A DNA stretch of 40,815 bases from a virus: positions 1-40,815 of IMG/VR virus record IMGVR_UViG_3300029922_000146; one strand, 5' to 3'. This document shows positions 14,194 through 24,000 of the stretch, piece after piece. The notes under the pieces were generated by a model that was given only the letters and a program-made list of their open reading frames with translations, was not told the origin of the DNA and ran no database searches. The position numbers and the translations under genes were made by a program. Position 1 is the first letter of the stretch; the number at the start of each line of letters is the position of its first letter.

Positions 14194-14547
14194 ATGACTG
14201 TAGCTACACCAGTTTCACCCAAGGTTAAGTTCTCCGCGCTCTGGGGTTCCATCGCAGCAATCGGTTCAACGGTTGTTCTCGGCGCGGCCAACGCACTCAC
14301 GCCCGGTCTGTTCTCTGGACTTGGCGCATACGGTCCTCTTATCGAGGGCGCGGTGGTTCTCGGAGCAACTTCGCTTGCTGGATATCTCAGCAAGGATGCG
14401 CTTCGTGAGCAGGGTCAGGCGGCGCTGAACGCTGGTGCCACTCCGACCACGGCAGTTAAGCCAGCAGAGGGTACAGCAATTCCCGCAACGGAAACGCCCG
14501 CTGCTGGTTCCACAACGTTCGGAACGGACACGACCTCGGCAAGTTAG
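14194..14547 (+). CDS. Holin-like membrane protein
   Basis: After a short basic N-terminus there are two hydrophobic segments: ALWGSIAAIGSTVVLGAANA (about residues 15-34) and EGAVVLGATSLAGYL (about 51-65), the second followed by SKDAL. Two closely spaced membrane helices ending in GYLxxDxL are the layout of r1t-type phage holins. The C-terminal 50 residues are a Pro/Thr/Ala-rich hydrophilic tail. GAAAGG precedes the ATG. It is the last plus-strand gene before the convergent terminator, opposite the minus-strand lysis-like membrane genes, so a holin or antiholin role is plausible. Confidence 0.7.
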   Translation: MTVATPVSPKVKFSALWGSIAAIGSTVVLGAANALTPGLFSGLGAYGPLIEGAVVLGATSLAGYLSKDALREQGQAALNAGATPTTAVKPAEGTAIPATETPAAGSTTFGTDTTSAS

Positions 14548-14598
14548 CATTTTCTGTCACTCGATGGGGGACCGCCTGACAGGAGTGTGACCAATCTA

Positions 14599-14644
14599 AA
14601 AAGAAAGCCCCGCTAGCCTAAATTTGCTAGCGGGGCTTTCTTTT
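14599..14644. terminator. Bidirectional intrinsic terminator between convergent arms
   Basis: A perfect 19-base inverted repeat, from AAAAGAAAGCCCCGCTAGC (14599-14617) to its complement (14626-14644), has an eight-base loop. The GC-rich core is flanked by A-rich and T-rich ends, so it works in both directions. It stops the plus-strand early arm and the minus-strand late arm. Confidence 0.95.
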
Positions 14645-14654
14645 GTTTCTGGAC

Positions 14655-15542
14655 TTAACGAACTGCGCGAGTCTCAATCTTGTTGCCGAGCGGGCGGTTA
14701 CCTCGCATCCAGCCACCGCAGTAATCGCACGAGAACAACTGATACGTCTGGATAAACGTGTGCGTGTTACCGGCAGCAGTGATACTCTTCGAACCGCAGT
14801 ACGGGCACGCGGCAATGTCGCCGGTGAACATGGCGTAATGCGGAGCGCCGGTAATCCACGGCTGAATACGAAGGTACGCGCCCTCAGTGACAATAACGTC
14901 ACCAATGTTGTACTCTTTCATCTTTTCCCACGCCTCAGGATCGCCAGCCATGCACGCGGTCCACAAGTCGAAGCCTTCGTGCTTGACCTTAGCGCCAACG
15001 CCAGTCTGCTGGACAAGGTAGTCCAGCTTGCGGCTCGGCAGGTCGAAGCGATTCTTGTTAGACTTCATAATGTCGATCGACTTGTATGGCCTTGGTGGCG
15101 TCATACCAGCGAGCAGAAACTCGTTGTTCATGCGACGAATGTCATAGCGGTCGCTGTTGTAACCGATAACAATGTCAGCCTCGCTGAGTAAGTCCCAGCA
15201 CCGCTGGATCATAGCTTGCTTGCCGTCATGGAACTCGGAGTAGAACTCCACGTCAGGATTGCCAAGCCACTTAGCGGCAAAGCAAATCATGCCACCGGGT
15301 TCAACGATCTGATTGATCGAAATGTTCTGATCCCACAGTCCCCACACGTAAGCCGTGATTGGCTTCGACTCTATATCGAGCGTAAGAATCTTAGGCAGCT
15401 TCGGCTGCTCGTCGAGTGAACCATTGGCCAGACGCTTGCGAGCATCGTTGATTGCAGTTTTACCTACACCCAACTCTCTCGCTGCTTGCCGTGACGACAG
15501 GCCCTCTACAGACTTGATATCTTCGTAGGTAATCTTTTGCAT
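14655..15542 (-). CDS. DnaQ-like 3'-5' exonuclease with HTH and zinc ribbon
   Basis: Domains in order: an N-terminal HTH (GLSSRQAARELGVGKTAIND, residues 14-33), a DEDDy exonuclease core, and a C-terminal zinc ribbon (CPYCG at 246-250 and CDYCG at 272-276). Core residues are LTLDIES (Asp56, Glu58), IGYNSDRYD (Asp134) and YNIGD (Tyr211, Asp215), which together give the DEDDy set. No polymerase domain is attached. The HTH and zinc ribbon suggest sequence- or structure-guided DNA binding. It may proofread, trim ends, or degrade host DNA. It is the last gene of the minus-strand arm, next to the convergent terminator, away from the replication genes on the other strand. Confidence 0.85.
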   Translation of the reverse strand: MQKITYEDIKSVEGLSSRQAARELGVGKTAINDARKRLANGSLDEQPKLPKILTLDIESKPITAYVWGLWDQNISINQIVEPGGMICFAAKWLGNPDVEFYSEFHDGKQAMIQRCWDLLSEADIVIGYNSDRYDIRRMNNEFLLAGMTPPRPYKSIDIMKSNKNRFDLPSRKLDYLVQQTGVGAKVKHEGFDLWTACMAGDPEAWEKMKEYNIGDVIVTEGAYLRIQPWITGAPHYAMFTGDIAACPYCGSKSITAAGNTHTFIQTYQLFSCDYCGGWMRGNRPLGNKIETRAVR

Positions 15543-15564
15543 TTAATACCCTCCGCGCGTAATA

Positions 15565-15927
15565 CTACACGACTGTGTTGGTTTTGTCAACCTTTGTTCG
15601 ATTTCGCTTGACTTGGCGATTGATCGTAGTGTATAATTCCGGCTCGGGAACCTCGGGAAGACTGGCATTGGACAGTGCTCGGTTGGCGGCATCAAAAGAA
15701 TCCTGTAGTTTCCTACGGTTCTCCGCCTCTTTATCGGCACGAGCGTTAGCCTCCGTGAGGCGCTGGACGGTCTGACCAAGCTGGATGTTTACATTCGTTT
15801 CACGTTCCAGCTTCAGCGCCGGAGCGTTCCTAATGCGGTTGTAAATACCCTGTGCAATGAGACCGATCACCGTAGGTGCTCCGATCACCGCAGCAATCGT
15901 AGTTGCGGTGGTTGCGAAATCACTCAC
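15565..15927 (-). CDS. Membrane-anchored coiled-coil protein (lysis-associated)
   Basis: An N-terminal membrane helix (TTIAAVIGAPTVIGLIAQGI, about residues 8-27) is followed by a long charged heptad-rich helix (LGQTVQRLTEANARADKEAE onward) and a basic tail. One transmembrane segment plus a coiled coil resembles spanin-like or holin-accessory proteins. The position beside a four-helix membrane protein and an M23-like protein supports a lysis role. No lipobox is seen. The identification is positional. Confidence 0.65.
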   Translation of the reverse strand: MSDFATTATTIAAVIGAPTVIGLIAQGIYNRIRNAPALKLERETNVNIQLGQTVQRLTEANARADKEAENRRKLQDSFDAANRALSNASLPEVPEPELYTTINRQVKRNRTKVDKTNTVV

Positions 15928-15931
15928 AGGT

Positions 15932-16363
15932 TTACCTCCAGGCGGGGATCAGTGGCGACTTCCGGATGAAGAGATAGTATACGAGAAACTCAATCAGCAG
16001 CGCGACATAAATCATCGCAACCGTGAGGCTGATACCCAACGCCAAAATAAGAATACCACGGATGACAAGTCCGACAGTTAACCCAGATATCCCAGAGCGT
16101 TCGAGCCACCAGAAACGTTTCCCCGCTAACACTCCGGCCGCAGCAAGTAAGCCGCCCACGAGTAGAAATAACCCAAAAGCTATACACCCCGCAACGCCGA
16201 TGGCGGCAATGAAGCCGACAGGCGGAAAGAGTATTGCAGCGATTCCGCCCACAACCAGCGACAGGTAAACCAGCGCCTGACTGACCCGGATGACGCGTGG
16301 CTCCGCGATCTTATCGAAGATCGTAACGAAGGGACGCGCAAGGCGTTTGGCGAAACTTTTCAT
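15932..16363 (-). CDS. Multi-pass membrane protein (possible holin)
   Basis: About four hydrophobic segments are visible in 143 residues: ALVYLSLVVGGIAAILFPPV, IGVAGCIAFGLFLLVGGLLA, GLVIRGILILALGISLTVAM and YVALLIEFLVYYLFI. The N-terminus is basic (MKSFAKRLARPF) and the C-terminus short. It could be a holin or a late membrane protein of unknown role. It lies between the M23-like gene (one-base overlap at its start) and the coiled-coil membrane protein. Confidence 0.7.
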   Translation of the reverse strand: MKSFAKRLARPFVTIFDKIAEPRVIRVSQALVYLSLVVGGIAAILFPPVGFIAAIGVAGCIAFGLFLLVGGLLAAAGVLAGKRFWWLERSGISGLTVGLVIRGILILALGISLTVAMIYVALLIEFLVYYLFIRKSPLIPAWR

Positions 16364-17103
16364 TAGCTAATCGGCGTGAACTTCAGAGCAGCACCAAGCT
16401 CATTCAGCTTAGCGACGAGTTCCGCTTCGGTAACTCCCGTGTTGATAAGCGGTGCGAGTGCAGTCGCAAGCTCGTTAACATTGATTTCCGAACCAGTACC
16501 AGTAGGCGGAGTAATGCCCGCAAGAAATCCGGCCCAATCCGCAGCGGCAACAACAATGGTTGGATTGTCAGTGGCGATAGCGGTTGCAGCATTTTGATCG
16601 CCCGTAAACTTAAATGGCGCGCCATTGCCGGTAACCCAATAAAGGCTAGTTCCGTTGGCGTTCTTTTGGGTGGGATCGAGAGCGAGTCTCATTTCATCTC
16701 CTATTGTAATTGCTGGTGTGATATTAGTCACGTAGTTTTCAAACGGCTGGTAGGTTCCGTTTGCTAGATCATATTCGACGTGAGGCGAAAGCGTTGTCGA
16801 TGCATAACCAATGATATCACCTTGTGTAACATGCGCGGTTTGCGCCTGCGCGCTTACACTGGCAAGTTCACGAATCGTAACCTTATCACCGTTGCCAACC
16901 TTAATGCTGACCATGTGTTTGCCATCGGTCATTTGCGCCCAGCTACAGTAACCGGTCAGCGGCGCATACACCGGATCGCCAGCAGGGACGCGATAGTCCG
17001 TGCCGGGAATCGGTGTCAGGTTCGGATTGGCAATATGCCACGCCCAGTCAAAGTCAATTGCTACACGATTCCGAGTAACAAAAGTATTCTCGATATCAAC
17101 CAT
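16363..17103 (-). CDS. M23-peptidase-like protein with degenerate active site
   Basis: Residues about 20-115 follow the LytM/M23 fold: VPAGDPVYAPLTGYCSWAQ matches the GtpVyAp-x-dG strand, GNGDKVTIRE matches the Gnxxxi strand, GDIIGYAST matches GdxIGxxG, and SPHVEYDL takes the place of GPHLHFEL. The zinc-site HxH is therefore HxE (His108, Glu110), and the usual HxxxD is not in register (His23, Asp36). Activity is doubtful. The C-terminal 100 residues are helical and Ala-rich. It lies between minor tail genes and two membrane proteins. It is either the endolysin with an altered site or a non-catalytic tail or wall-binding protein. No other endolysin is visible in the window. Confidence 0.6.
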   Translation of the reverse strand: MVDIENTFVTRNRVAIDFDWAWHIANPNLTPIPGTDYRVPAGDPVYAPLTGYCSWAQMTDGKHMVSIKVGNGDKVTIRELASVSAQAQTAHVTQGDIIGYASTTLSPHVEYDLANGTYQPFENYVTNITPAITIGDEMRLALDPTQKNANGTSLYWVTGNGAPFKFTGDQNAATAIATDNPTIVVAAADWAGFLAGITPPTGTGSEINVNELATALAPLINTGVTEAELVAKLNELGAALKFTPIS

Positions 17104-17786
17104 TATGCGTGGTCGTACCAGAAGTCAAACGTCAAACCGCAGCCAACTGCCCACGTAAATGGAACACTGGCGGTGAGGTTACCCTCGCTCACCCCCGTGC
17201 CCGAAAGGGAGCGAAGGATAACGGCACTGACGGAAGTGTTGTTTGCCGCGACGGAGCCAAGGTAGTTGATCGTTGCGGTCGGGCTGGTGTACTTATTGGT
17301 TCCCACGAAGCCCTGATATGCAACACTCAGTGCGGCGGAGTTAACCGGCAGTGTCATGGTTGGTGTGGTGCCAACCGATCCACCGGTTCCCAGAACAATC
17401 TGACCACGAACGTGAATCTCACCAGACTCGTACCGGTACTTAAAAGCATTGACGGCACCGGTAGTTCCAACAGTAATATTGGTAAGTGTCGGCGTGAAGG
17501 TAAACCAGTCACTGTTCCACATGCGCCACACACTGCCAGACCACGAGTATATGCCGTTGTTCGTGGTAGTGCTGTCAGCGTCAACCGTGGCCTGCTGTCC
17601 AAGATAGGTTCCCGCTACAGCATTCAGATTAGTTAGAGTGGTATAGTTCAGAACCGTATTGGCGTTAATGGTGTTCAGTGCCGTGTTGACCGCGTTCGAG
17701 ATAGAGTTCAGAACCCCTTCGAGTGAAGGCAGCGTATCGGTTGCCGCGAAAAGTGGAATACTCCACGGACTGGTGGGTGCTGTCAT
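17103..17786 (-). CDS. Minor tail protein (receptor-binding-like)
   Basis: The 227-residue protein has a helical N-terminus (VLNSISNAVNTALNTINANT) that may trimerise. A linker with GIYSWSGSVWRMW leads to a C-terminal beta domain starting FTFTPTLTNITVG and containing YRYESGEIHVRGQIVLGTGG. This FxPTLTN-xxxG...Y-x-xxGxxVxVxG pattern is typical of actinobacteriophage minor tail or tip proteins with a jelly-roll-like head. It probably contacts the host surface. Genes on both sides abut or overlap by one base. Confidence 0.75.
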   Translation of the reverse strand: MTAPTSPWSIPLFAATDTLPSLEGVLNSISNAVNTALNTINANTVLNYTTLTNLNAVAGTYLGQQATVDADSTTTNNGIYSWSGSVWRMWNSDWFTFTPTLTNITVGTTGAVNAFKYRYESGEIHVRGQIVLGTGGSVGTTPTMTLPVNSAALSVAYQGFVGTNKYTSPTATINYLGSVAANNTSVSAVILRSLSGTGVSEGNLTASVPFTWAVGCGLTFDFWYDHA

Positions 17787-18523
17787 TACGAGTTACCTTC
17801 TAGTGCGTTCATGCGGTCCTCCAAAGCGGTGAGACGAGTGTTCAATGATTGCGCTGCAATTAGTACACCGACCGCAAACATTTCGTAGTGGATACCATCG
17901 GGTACCGGTTGGCCGTTTTCGTCTATGACAATGTTATCATTCTCATCCCGCTGGTAGACAACGAACTCCCACAATCCCGCAGCGTGCAAGTCTTCGGCGA
18001 TCATACCGATGTTGGTAGAAACGTGGTAACTCGGGTCGGCTTCAGCCTTTGCAGTCTCGGCGGTGTACTGGTAGTACCTTACTGAGATGCCCAGAATCGC
18101 TTGAGGATCAGTCGTAGCGTCCTGAATCGCAGTCTTATACCGTTCAGATGAGGTTGCCATTCCAACGCGCCCAGTGGCCGATTCTAGCCATGCTGCAACA
18201 CGCGTACCGGTGATGTTGTAGCTCGGGCCGTTGATGGTATAGAGGTCGCTACCCGTTACAGAACCACCAGGGTTGATGCTACCGCTTGTGATCTGCGAAC
18301 CACTGATGGTAATGCTGGAGATGGCTGTTTGCACGAGAGCCTGAACGTTGGCGATTTTATTGCCAAGTGTCTTCATGGTGCTGTTTTGCGCCTTGTTGAC
18401 GTTGCCGTTATTGGCCACTATTCCATTGACAGTGTTCTGCAAGTTGACAAGTTGCTGCTGCATCAGGTTTGCCCACTTCTGGGAAACCTGTGGCAGATTA
18501 GACGGTGGGAATATCGTACTCAT
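17786..18523 (-). CDS. Tail fibre with S74 intramolecular chaperone domain
   Basis: The N-terminal half is a helical and Ser/Gly-rich stalk (MQQQLVNLQNTVNGIVANNG; ISGSQITSGSINPGG). From about residue 119 it has the Peptidase_S74 signature: GMATSSERYKTAIQD with the conserved Ser...Arg-x-Lys, then NIGMIAEDL, DGIHYEMF and a final coiled coil (AAQSLNTRLTALEDRMNALE). S74 domains trimerise the fibre and then cut themselves off, just before the conserved serine. Full-length folding then self-cleavage is expected, by family knowledge. Confidence 0.85.
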   Translation of the reverse strand: MSTIFPPSNLPQVSQKWANLMQQQLVNLQNTVNGIVANNGNVNKAQNSTMKTLGNKIANVQALVQTAISSITISGSQITSGSINPGGSVTGSDLYTINGPSYNITGTRVAAWLESATGRVGMATSSERYKTAIQDATTDPQAILGISVRYYQYTAETAKAEADPSYHVSTNIGMIAEDLHAAGLWEFVVYQRDENDNIVIDENGQPVPDGIHYEMFAVGVLIAAQSLNTRLTALEDRMNALEGNS

Positions 18524-20136
18524 TAGGCAGCCTTTAGCGGGTTAGGAGCGTAGTTAAGGAACGTTTTTCCGCCCCAGAGTGAATCGAAGTACGAGAAAGT
18601 TGGCGTACCCCACGCGGTGTCCCAGTCAGAGAACGTGTTGTCTTGGACAGCGGTGTACTGAACGTCATCAGGTGAGATGGTTGCGCTCGTGATCCGGTAG
18701 TAAGAGTTATCGTACAGGCGTCGCGCTCCAGCGATGTTACCGAACGCCTGATTGCTGAACGAGCTTTTCACCAGAGTGAAGAGATAGTTATCAGCAGCGA
18801 TGAATGTCGGTGTCAGTAGCGTGTCGGCATACGAGAACGTGTTACCACCGAACTGCGCGTCAAACTGGGCGAACGTGATCAGCGTGTAGTTACCAGAGTT
18901 GCCTCGCGTGTTGATACCGTGAGTGGTTACCGCGAGGGTAATAGCTGGACCCGTTGCGGCGGTAAGGGCACTCATGGCGGCAGCGTATGCATCGCCAATC
19001 GTATTGATTGCAAAGTCATCAATGGTGGTACCGGCAACCTCGGCAGTTTGCAGCGTAGAGTTACCGGTCGGAATCGTGAGCAGTTGCTTGTTGTAGAACA
19101 CACCGTTACCGATGATATTCAGCGTGCTGTAGAAGACAGTGTTGGTAGAGTCAGTCGGAAGCGCAAGACGGTATGGGCCAAGGCTCGTATCATTCGGACC
19201 CTGAATCGTGATAACCAGCGACTGAGTATCGGCACCGATAGTAACCGTAACGCTGCCACCGTTGGCGATCCATTTCGCGGCAGGGTAAACGTTGTTGTTC
19301 TGGTCGATGATCGAGTACACGCTCGTGACACCGGCATAGTATTCCGGAATGCCATCAGTCGCAACAGGCTGGAGCACGGAAGAAACCGAAGCGCCATAGC
19401 CCGTGCCGTTCGTTCCACCCGGGGCAAGCGACACGTTGACAACAAGTTGCTGGTTCGCATCCACCTGATAAATCTGCTCGCCAGCTTCAGCGCTCGTTAC
19501 CGGGTACGCAAGTGCAGCAGAGTGTGCCACGCTCTGGTAGTAGAAGATGTTAATCTCCTGAGCGATCTGCGTATTGTCAACCGTCCAGACCAGCGACTCA
19601 TCACGGTAAACCTGAGCGACGTTCGTACGGATCGGGCGCATGACGATAATGTCAGAGACGAGTGTAAGCTCAACCTGCTGACCAGCGCAAAGCTGCTTCA
19701 TCATATCCCAGCCGTTCCCGTACCAGCCGGGGAAAACGACAGTACGGGAAGCAATCGTCGGATCAACCGCGAAACCAGTGGTAACGCCCACAAGGCCGAG
19801 GTAGTAAGTCAGTGCGCCCAAGAGCGTACCGGAGTAGGGGTTCGCGGTGAAGCTCGCGTTGAACGAGTTGAGCAACGAGTTACCCGTGATTGTCAGAAGA
19901 GTTCCGTCACCAGAGAGAACATCGATAGAACCTTCAGTGATACCCTGCGAACCGTCCGAGAGCGTAACGACACCATCAATAAGTCGCTTGTCACCAGTAA
20001 GCTCGTTAGCAACAATCGTAAACGATCCAGTGCCACCCGCAGTACTCGACGGGTCAATAGGCGTGGCGTCTTCTATCACCTGATAAGAACTGGTTGAGAA
20101 AACTGGTGCGCCGTTGAGTCCAATAACTACAGCCAC
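18523..20136 (-). CDS. Minor tail protein (537 aa)
   Basis: A large, almost all-beta protein lying directly downstream of the distal-tail-like gene. The N-terminal 200 residues (e.g. LTLVSDIIVMRPIRTNVAQV) have the repeated short strands of tail hub or baseplate proteins. The region around FPGWYGNGWDMMKQLCAGQQ resembles the hub segment of gp27-like proteins in siphoviruses. The C-terminus has an FSDWDTAWGTPTFSYFDSLW repeat. It is probably the tail hub or adhesin support. The family was assigned from context rather than a clear motif. Confidence 0.75.
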   Translation of the reverse strand: MAVVIGLNGAPVFSTSSYQVIEDATPIDPSSTAGGTGSFTIVANELTGDKRLIDGVVTLSDGSQGITEGSIDVLSGDGTLLTITGNSLLNSFNASFTANPYSGTLLGALTYYLGLVGVTTGFAVDPTIASRTVVFPGWYGNGWDMMKQLCAGQQVELTLVSDIIVMRPIRTNVAQVYRDESLVWTVDNTQIAQEINIFYYQSVAHSAALAYPVTSAEAGEQIYQVDANQQLVVNVSLAPGGTNGTGYGASVSSVLQPVATDGIPEYYAGVTSVYSIIDQNNNVYPAAKWIANGGSVTVTIGADTQSLVITIQGPNDTSLGPYRLALPTDSTNTVFYSTLNIIGNGVFYNKQLLTIPTGNSTLQTAEVAGTTIDDFAINTIGDAYAAAMSALTAATGPAITLAVTTHGINTRGNSGNYTLITFAQFDAQFGGNTFSYADTLLTPTFIAADNYLFTLVKSSFSNQAFGNIAGARRLYDNSYYRITSATISPDDVQYTAVQDNTFSDWDTAWGTPTFSYFDSLWGGKTFLNYAPNPLKAA

Positions 20137-20138
20137 AG

Positions 20139-21023
20139 TTACATCCAGTCGCCAATTTCAACCAGATGGGCAGCAGCCCCAACCTGATCCATTGCGGAAG
20201 AAATCATTGTCATAACCGGAGCGCTCACAAACTCGCAGCCGGAGTTACCCATGCCACCAATGAAACCACCGACGCTCGGCGTGATACCGTCTTTCAGAAT
20301 CTGTACGATCATGCCAGACAGGTTGAGGTTCGTTGCCGTACCAGCCATGATATCGAGAACGATACCCTGATAGGTCGTACTGTCGAACTGGGTATTGACA
20401 ACCGTGTTGCTCGTTACGGGGAGTATGGTTGGAATAACCGGAGTTCCGTTAATGTTTCCTGGTAGAATGGGTGTAACGCGCACGCCACCGGTACCGGTTG
20501 ATATTGTTCCGTGCACTCCAACCCATGCTGAGTATCCAGTTGGGATTGGAATGTAGAGTGGGTGCAGAGTTGTCAAGCCCGACGATATCGTGTACGATGC
20601 GGTCTCGGGCGGATAGTTATTCGTGTTCGCAGGCGTCGCAGAGTTGGCCGGTGCAGCGGTACCGATCAGCGGCACACCGTCATAACATGCCGAAGCCGGG
20701 AATGCCCACTGCTCTGGTAGTACGTTGAGGTCCGCAGCCATCAGATCAATAAAGTAGATGAGACCAGGACCACGCGCGCCGGAGTACATATCCAGAAGTG
20801 GCGAGAACGTAAGGCGCGAGCCGATCGTCCACGTCATCGGATAATCCTTGTGGCTGGTCTTGGATCGACGCATAGACGCGCCACCACCAAGCTGCTGCAC
20901 TGGAGCGTTACCGTTACTACCCCATCCAATGGGTGTAAACACGCCACCAGAATCGGGCGCAGGCAGAAACATCTCTCCACCGCGCGGGCCAATCCACATA
21001 GCCTGCATCGGATTAAACGGCAT
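20139..21023 (-). CDS. Distal tail / minor tail protein (294 aa)
   Basis: It follows the tape measure gene directly (starts at its last base), the canonical place of the distal tail (Dit-like) gene. The N-terminus MPFNPMQAMWIGPRGGEMFL, then GGGASMRRSKTSHKDYPMTW and a DMYSGARGPGLIYFIDLMAA segment, is of the type seen in actinobacteriophage minor tail proteins. The middle (about 150-230) is a beta-sandwich-like stretch that may be a carbohydrate-binding or galectin-like domain. Confidence 0.75.
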   Translation of the reverse strand: MPFNPMQAMWIGPRGGEMFLPAPDSGGVFTPIGWGSNGNAPVQQLGGGASMRRSKTSHKDYPMTWTIGSRLTFSPLLDMYSGARGPGLIYFIDLMAADLNVLPEQWAFPASACYDGVPLIGTAAPANSATPANTNNYPPETASYTISSGLTTLHPLYIPIPTGYSAWVGVHGTISTGTGGVRVTPILPGNINGTPVIPTILPVTSNTVVNTQFDSTTYQGIVLDIMAGTATNLNLSGMIVQILKDGITPSVGGFIGGMGNSGCEFVSAPVMTMISSAMDQVGAAAHLVEIGDWM

Positions 21024-24000
21024 TAGCTAGCCCTCCGGTTACTTGCGACAACCCCCTGTGAGTTACTAGCCGCGGCAAGCTGCCCAGCCGTAATCACTAG
21101 ACTAACATTACCAGCAGCAGCAAGCAGGGCGCGGTCGTACTGCGAAAGAGCAACCTGAATCACGGCACCGCTAGGCGATGAACTACCGCCGACCGAACCA
21201 CCAGATGCATAACCGCGACGCGCTCCAGCGGCTTGCATCATGGCATACAGGTTCTGAACACCGATGCTACTCGTAGCAGCCTTGGTAAACACGAACTCGC
21301 CAGCGTGTACCAGACCAGCGGGCTTATACTTAGCGCCCGGACCGGTGTAACCACCGCCCGAGAATCCCCGAGTAAAGTTACCAGCCGAACTGTAGTAACC
21401 ACCAGACGCACCAGAGCCACTAGCGCCCGGAAACACAACGTCAGGACGCAACACGAGACTGGTGGAGCTAATGCCCTTAACCCAGTTACTTAGCGCCGTA
21501 GTAGCTGAAGTCAGGTTAACTTGTGGAACAATAGGATTGTCATCGAACTGAAGATTGAACTCCTTCATAATCGATGGAATATCAATTCCGGCCTGTAGTG
21601 CAGCACCGATCGCAGCGGCTGTGCTTGCGCCAATAGCGGTACCGTTTTGGTTTATAAGGTGACCTGCGGAAATTACCGCGTCGGCTGTAGCGGTTCCGGC
21701 TTCCGTCATTGCCTGTGTCATTGCGCTGGCATACGCCTTCCCCTGCGCGGGCGCGGCTTTCGCAAGTTGTTCAAGAATTGAGCCATTAACCGCGCTATAT
21801 CCAGCGGTAATGAACTGACCCTCGACCGCACTGCCATACTTCGCTGCAACGATAATAAGGTTATTCGCCCACTGCTGCTGAACAATGTTATTTGCTTGAT
21901 ACTGCTTGGTTAGCTGATCAAGGGTTACACTGGTTCCGTCATAGGTTTTTCCAGTCTTTGCTGCGGCACCGGCAATCGTTTGCTGGGTTTCGGTTACAAC
22001 ATCCGAAAGGTTAACAAGACTTGATACGCTCTTCTGATATGCGGTAACGTCCGAAGCAACCGCTTTATTGCCGCCAAGGTCGTTATCGAGAGCGGCCTGG
22101 TAGTTGTTCTGCGCACTCGTCGCGCTCTTAATCGCATCCGTGACGGCCTTGTAGGTATCGGTTGATGAACCCGTTGCAAGGGAGATTTCGTTCTGGCTCG
22201 TCACGGCCTGACCGTTTGCCTGAAGCATGGTATCGATGGACGTCTTGTATGCTGGCATCGTATTCAGGAGCCGGCTCAGTTCCAACTGGGAACCATTTGT
22301 CTTAGCAGCAAACTTGTCGAAAGCATTCTGCGCATCCGGTAGATTGCTCTGGGAAAGGTTTGCAAGCGAAGTACCAACAGCATTCAGGGTGCCCACAAGT
22401 AGCTGCGTCTGTGTGTTGACGAAGAAGTTAGAAGACGCAAACTTATTCAGCGAACCATCGAGGTCCTTGATCTGCGAGGTTGCGAGGTCAGCACTATTAC
22501 CACCGGATACGAGAAAGTTTCCGAACTGCTGGAACCAACTCGTTCCATCGTTTGCCGACTTGACAATCTGATTGACGCTAGCGCTGGTTCCAGTGAGGGA
22601 ATTTTGAAGCTGTGTCTGACTCTCTACACCTATCTGGGAGACAATGCTTAGCGTGGTAAGGCCAGCAGCGATTCCAAGGATCGCAAGTGCAAGCGGTCCA
22701 GATGCCGCCAGAACTCCAAGGAAGCTAGCTTCACCAGTCGCAGCCATTGCAACCTGCGCAGCCTTCAAAGTAGTGACGGCATCCGTTACGAATTCATATG
22801 CCTTACCAACCGCAAGGATCGTTGTGGACAGCTTGCCAAGTGTTCCCAGAAGGATAGCAATGCCACCAACTGCAATAGCGATTCCCAATACTTCATCGAG
22901 GGTGTGGGTACCAACCGCAGTTGAATTGAATCCCACAAGCCCATCAACAAGTCCCTCAAGTCCCTTGACGATTCCATTCAGTGCAGGAATCGCTGCACTT
23001 CCAATACTATTGGCGAGAACACCGAGACCGTTCTTGAGGTCAGTTGTCTGTGCAGAAATTGTACCCGCGACAATGCTATAGTGCTGGGCCAGAATGGATG
23101 CATCGGCATACCCCTGACCGGCATCGGTGATTGCCGTGTTTAGAAGCTTATGCGCGTTTGCAAGGTTGAGGATAAGCGGGATATCTACCGTGCTAGTGAT
23201 ACCAAGCTTGTTAAGAATAAGGTTAGCGTCTCCCGTACTCTTCTGAACCTGATCAAGACCGGCAATGAATTTCTCGAATACACCAGCGAACTTGTCGGTA
23301 CCAAAGTCTGCTTGCACGGTTGCTGCCGTCACGCCAGCGGTTTGGGCGAAAGCAGCAAGGGCCGGTGTTCCAGAGATTACAGCAGTCTGAATATCCGTGA
23401 TCAGTCGCACAACGGTTCCTCGTGCGCGCGAAGGTCCCGTTGAGTTAATCGACGCTAGCGCAGCGGAAAGACCGATAATCTGTGGAACAGTGAATCCTGC
23501 GACCTGACCAATACCCACGATCTGGGTGGCGAGAAGGGCAATCTGCGCCTCTGTTGCGCCGGTGTGAATACCAACATTCAGAAGAGAACTGATGAGGTTG
23601 GAGAATTGATCAGAACCCACTCCGGCAATAAGCTGAAACTTACGGACAAAGGACTCTGCGGAGGCTGCCGTGGTGTTGGTGGTAATCGTAAGCTCAGCTA
23701 CGACACGGGTAAACTCGACCACATCAGATGCAGCGATGCCCATCTGTGCACCGGCGGCAGCGATTGCCGTAAGGGACTGGAAGCTAATTGGGGTCGTTTC
23801 CGAAAGCTGGAGCAACTCCGACTTTAGGGCGTTGGCCTGTGTCGTCGGAGCCAAAAGGGCGCGCTGGACAGAGGCAAAATCCCTCTGATAGTCAACAGCA
23901 ATTACCGCGCTGGCAATAGGAAGAGCAAGCAGTGCAGCGCCGAGACCAAGAGCAGCGGTGCTAGCCTCAGAGATGGCGTGCCGGGCAGCCGTTGAGTCAG

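Noticed and set aside
14643-15191. 182-aa plus-strand ORF after the terminator
   Set aside because: It is antisense to the exonuclease gene, which has a full DEDDy motif set.
18919-20097. 392-aa plus-strand ORF opposite the minor tail gene
   Set aside because: Its Arg/Asn/Val-rich composition is the antisense of a GC-biased real gene; the minus-strand protein has clear tail features and operon context.
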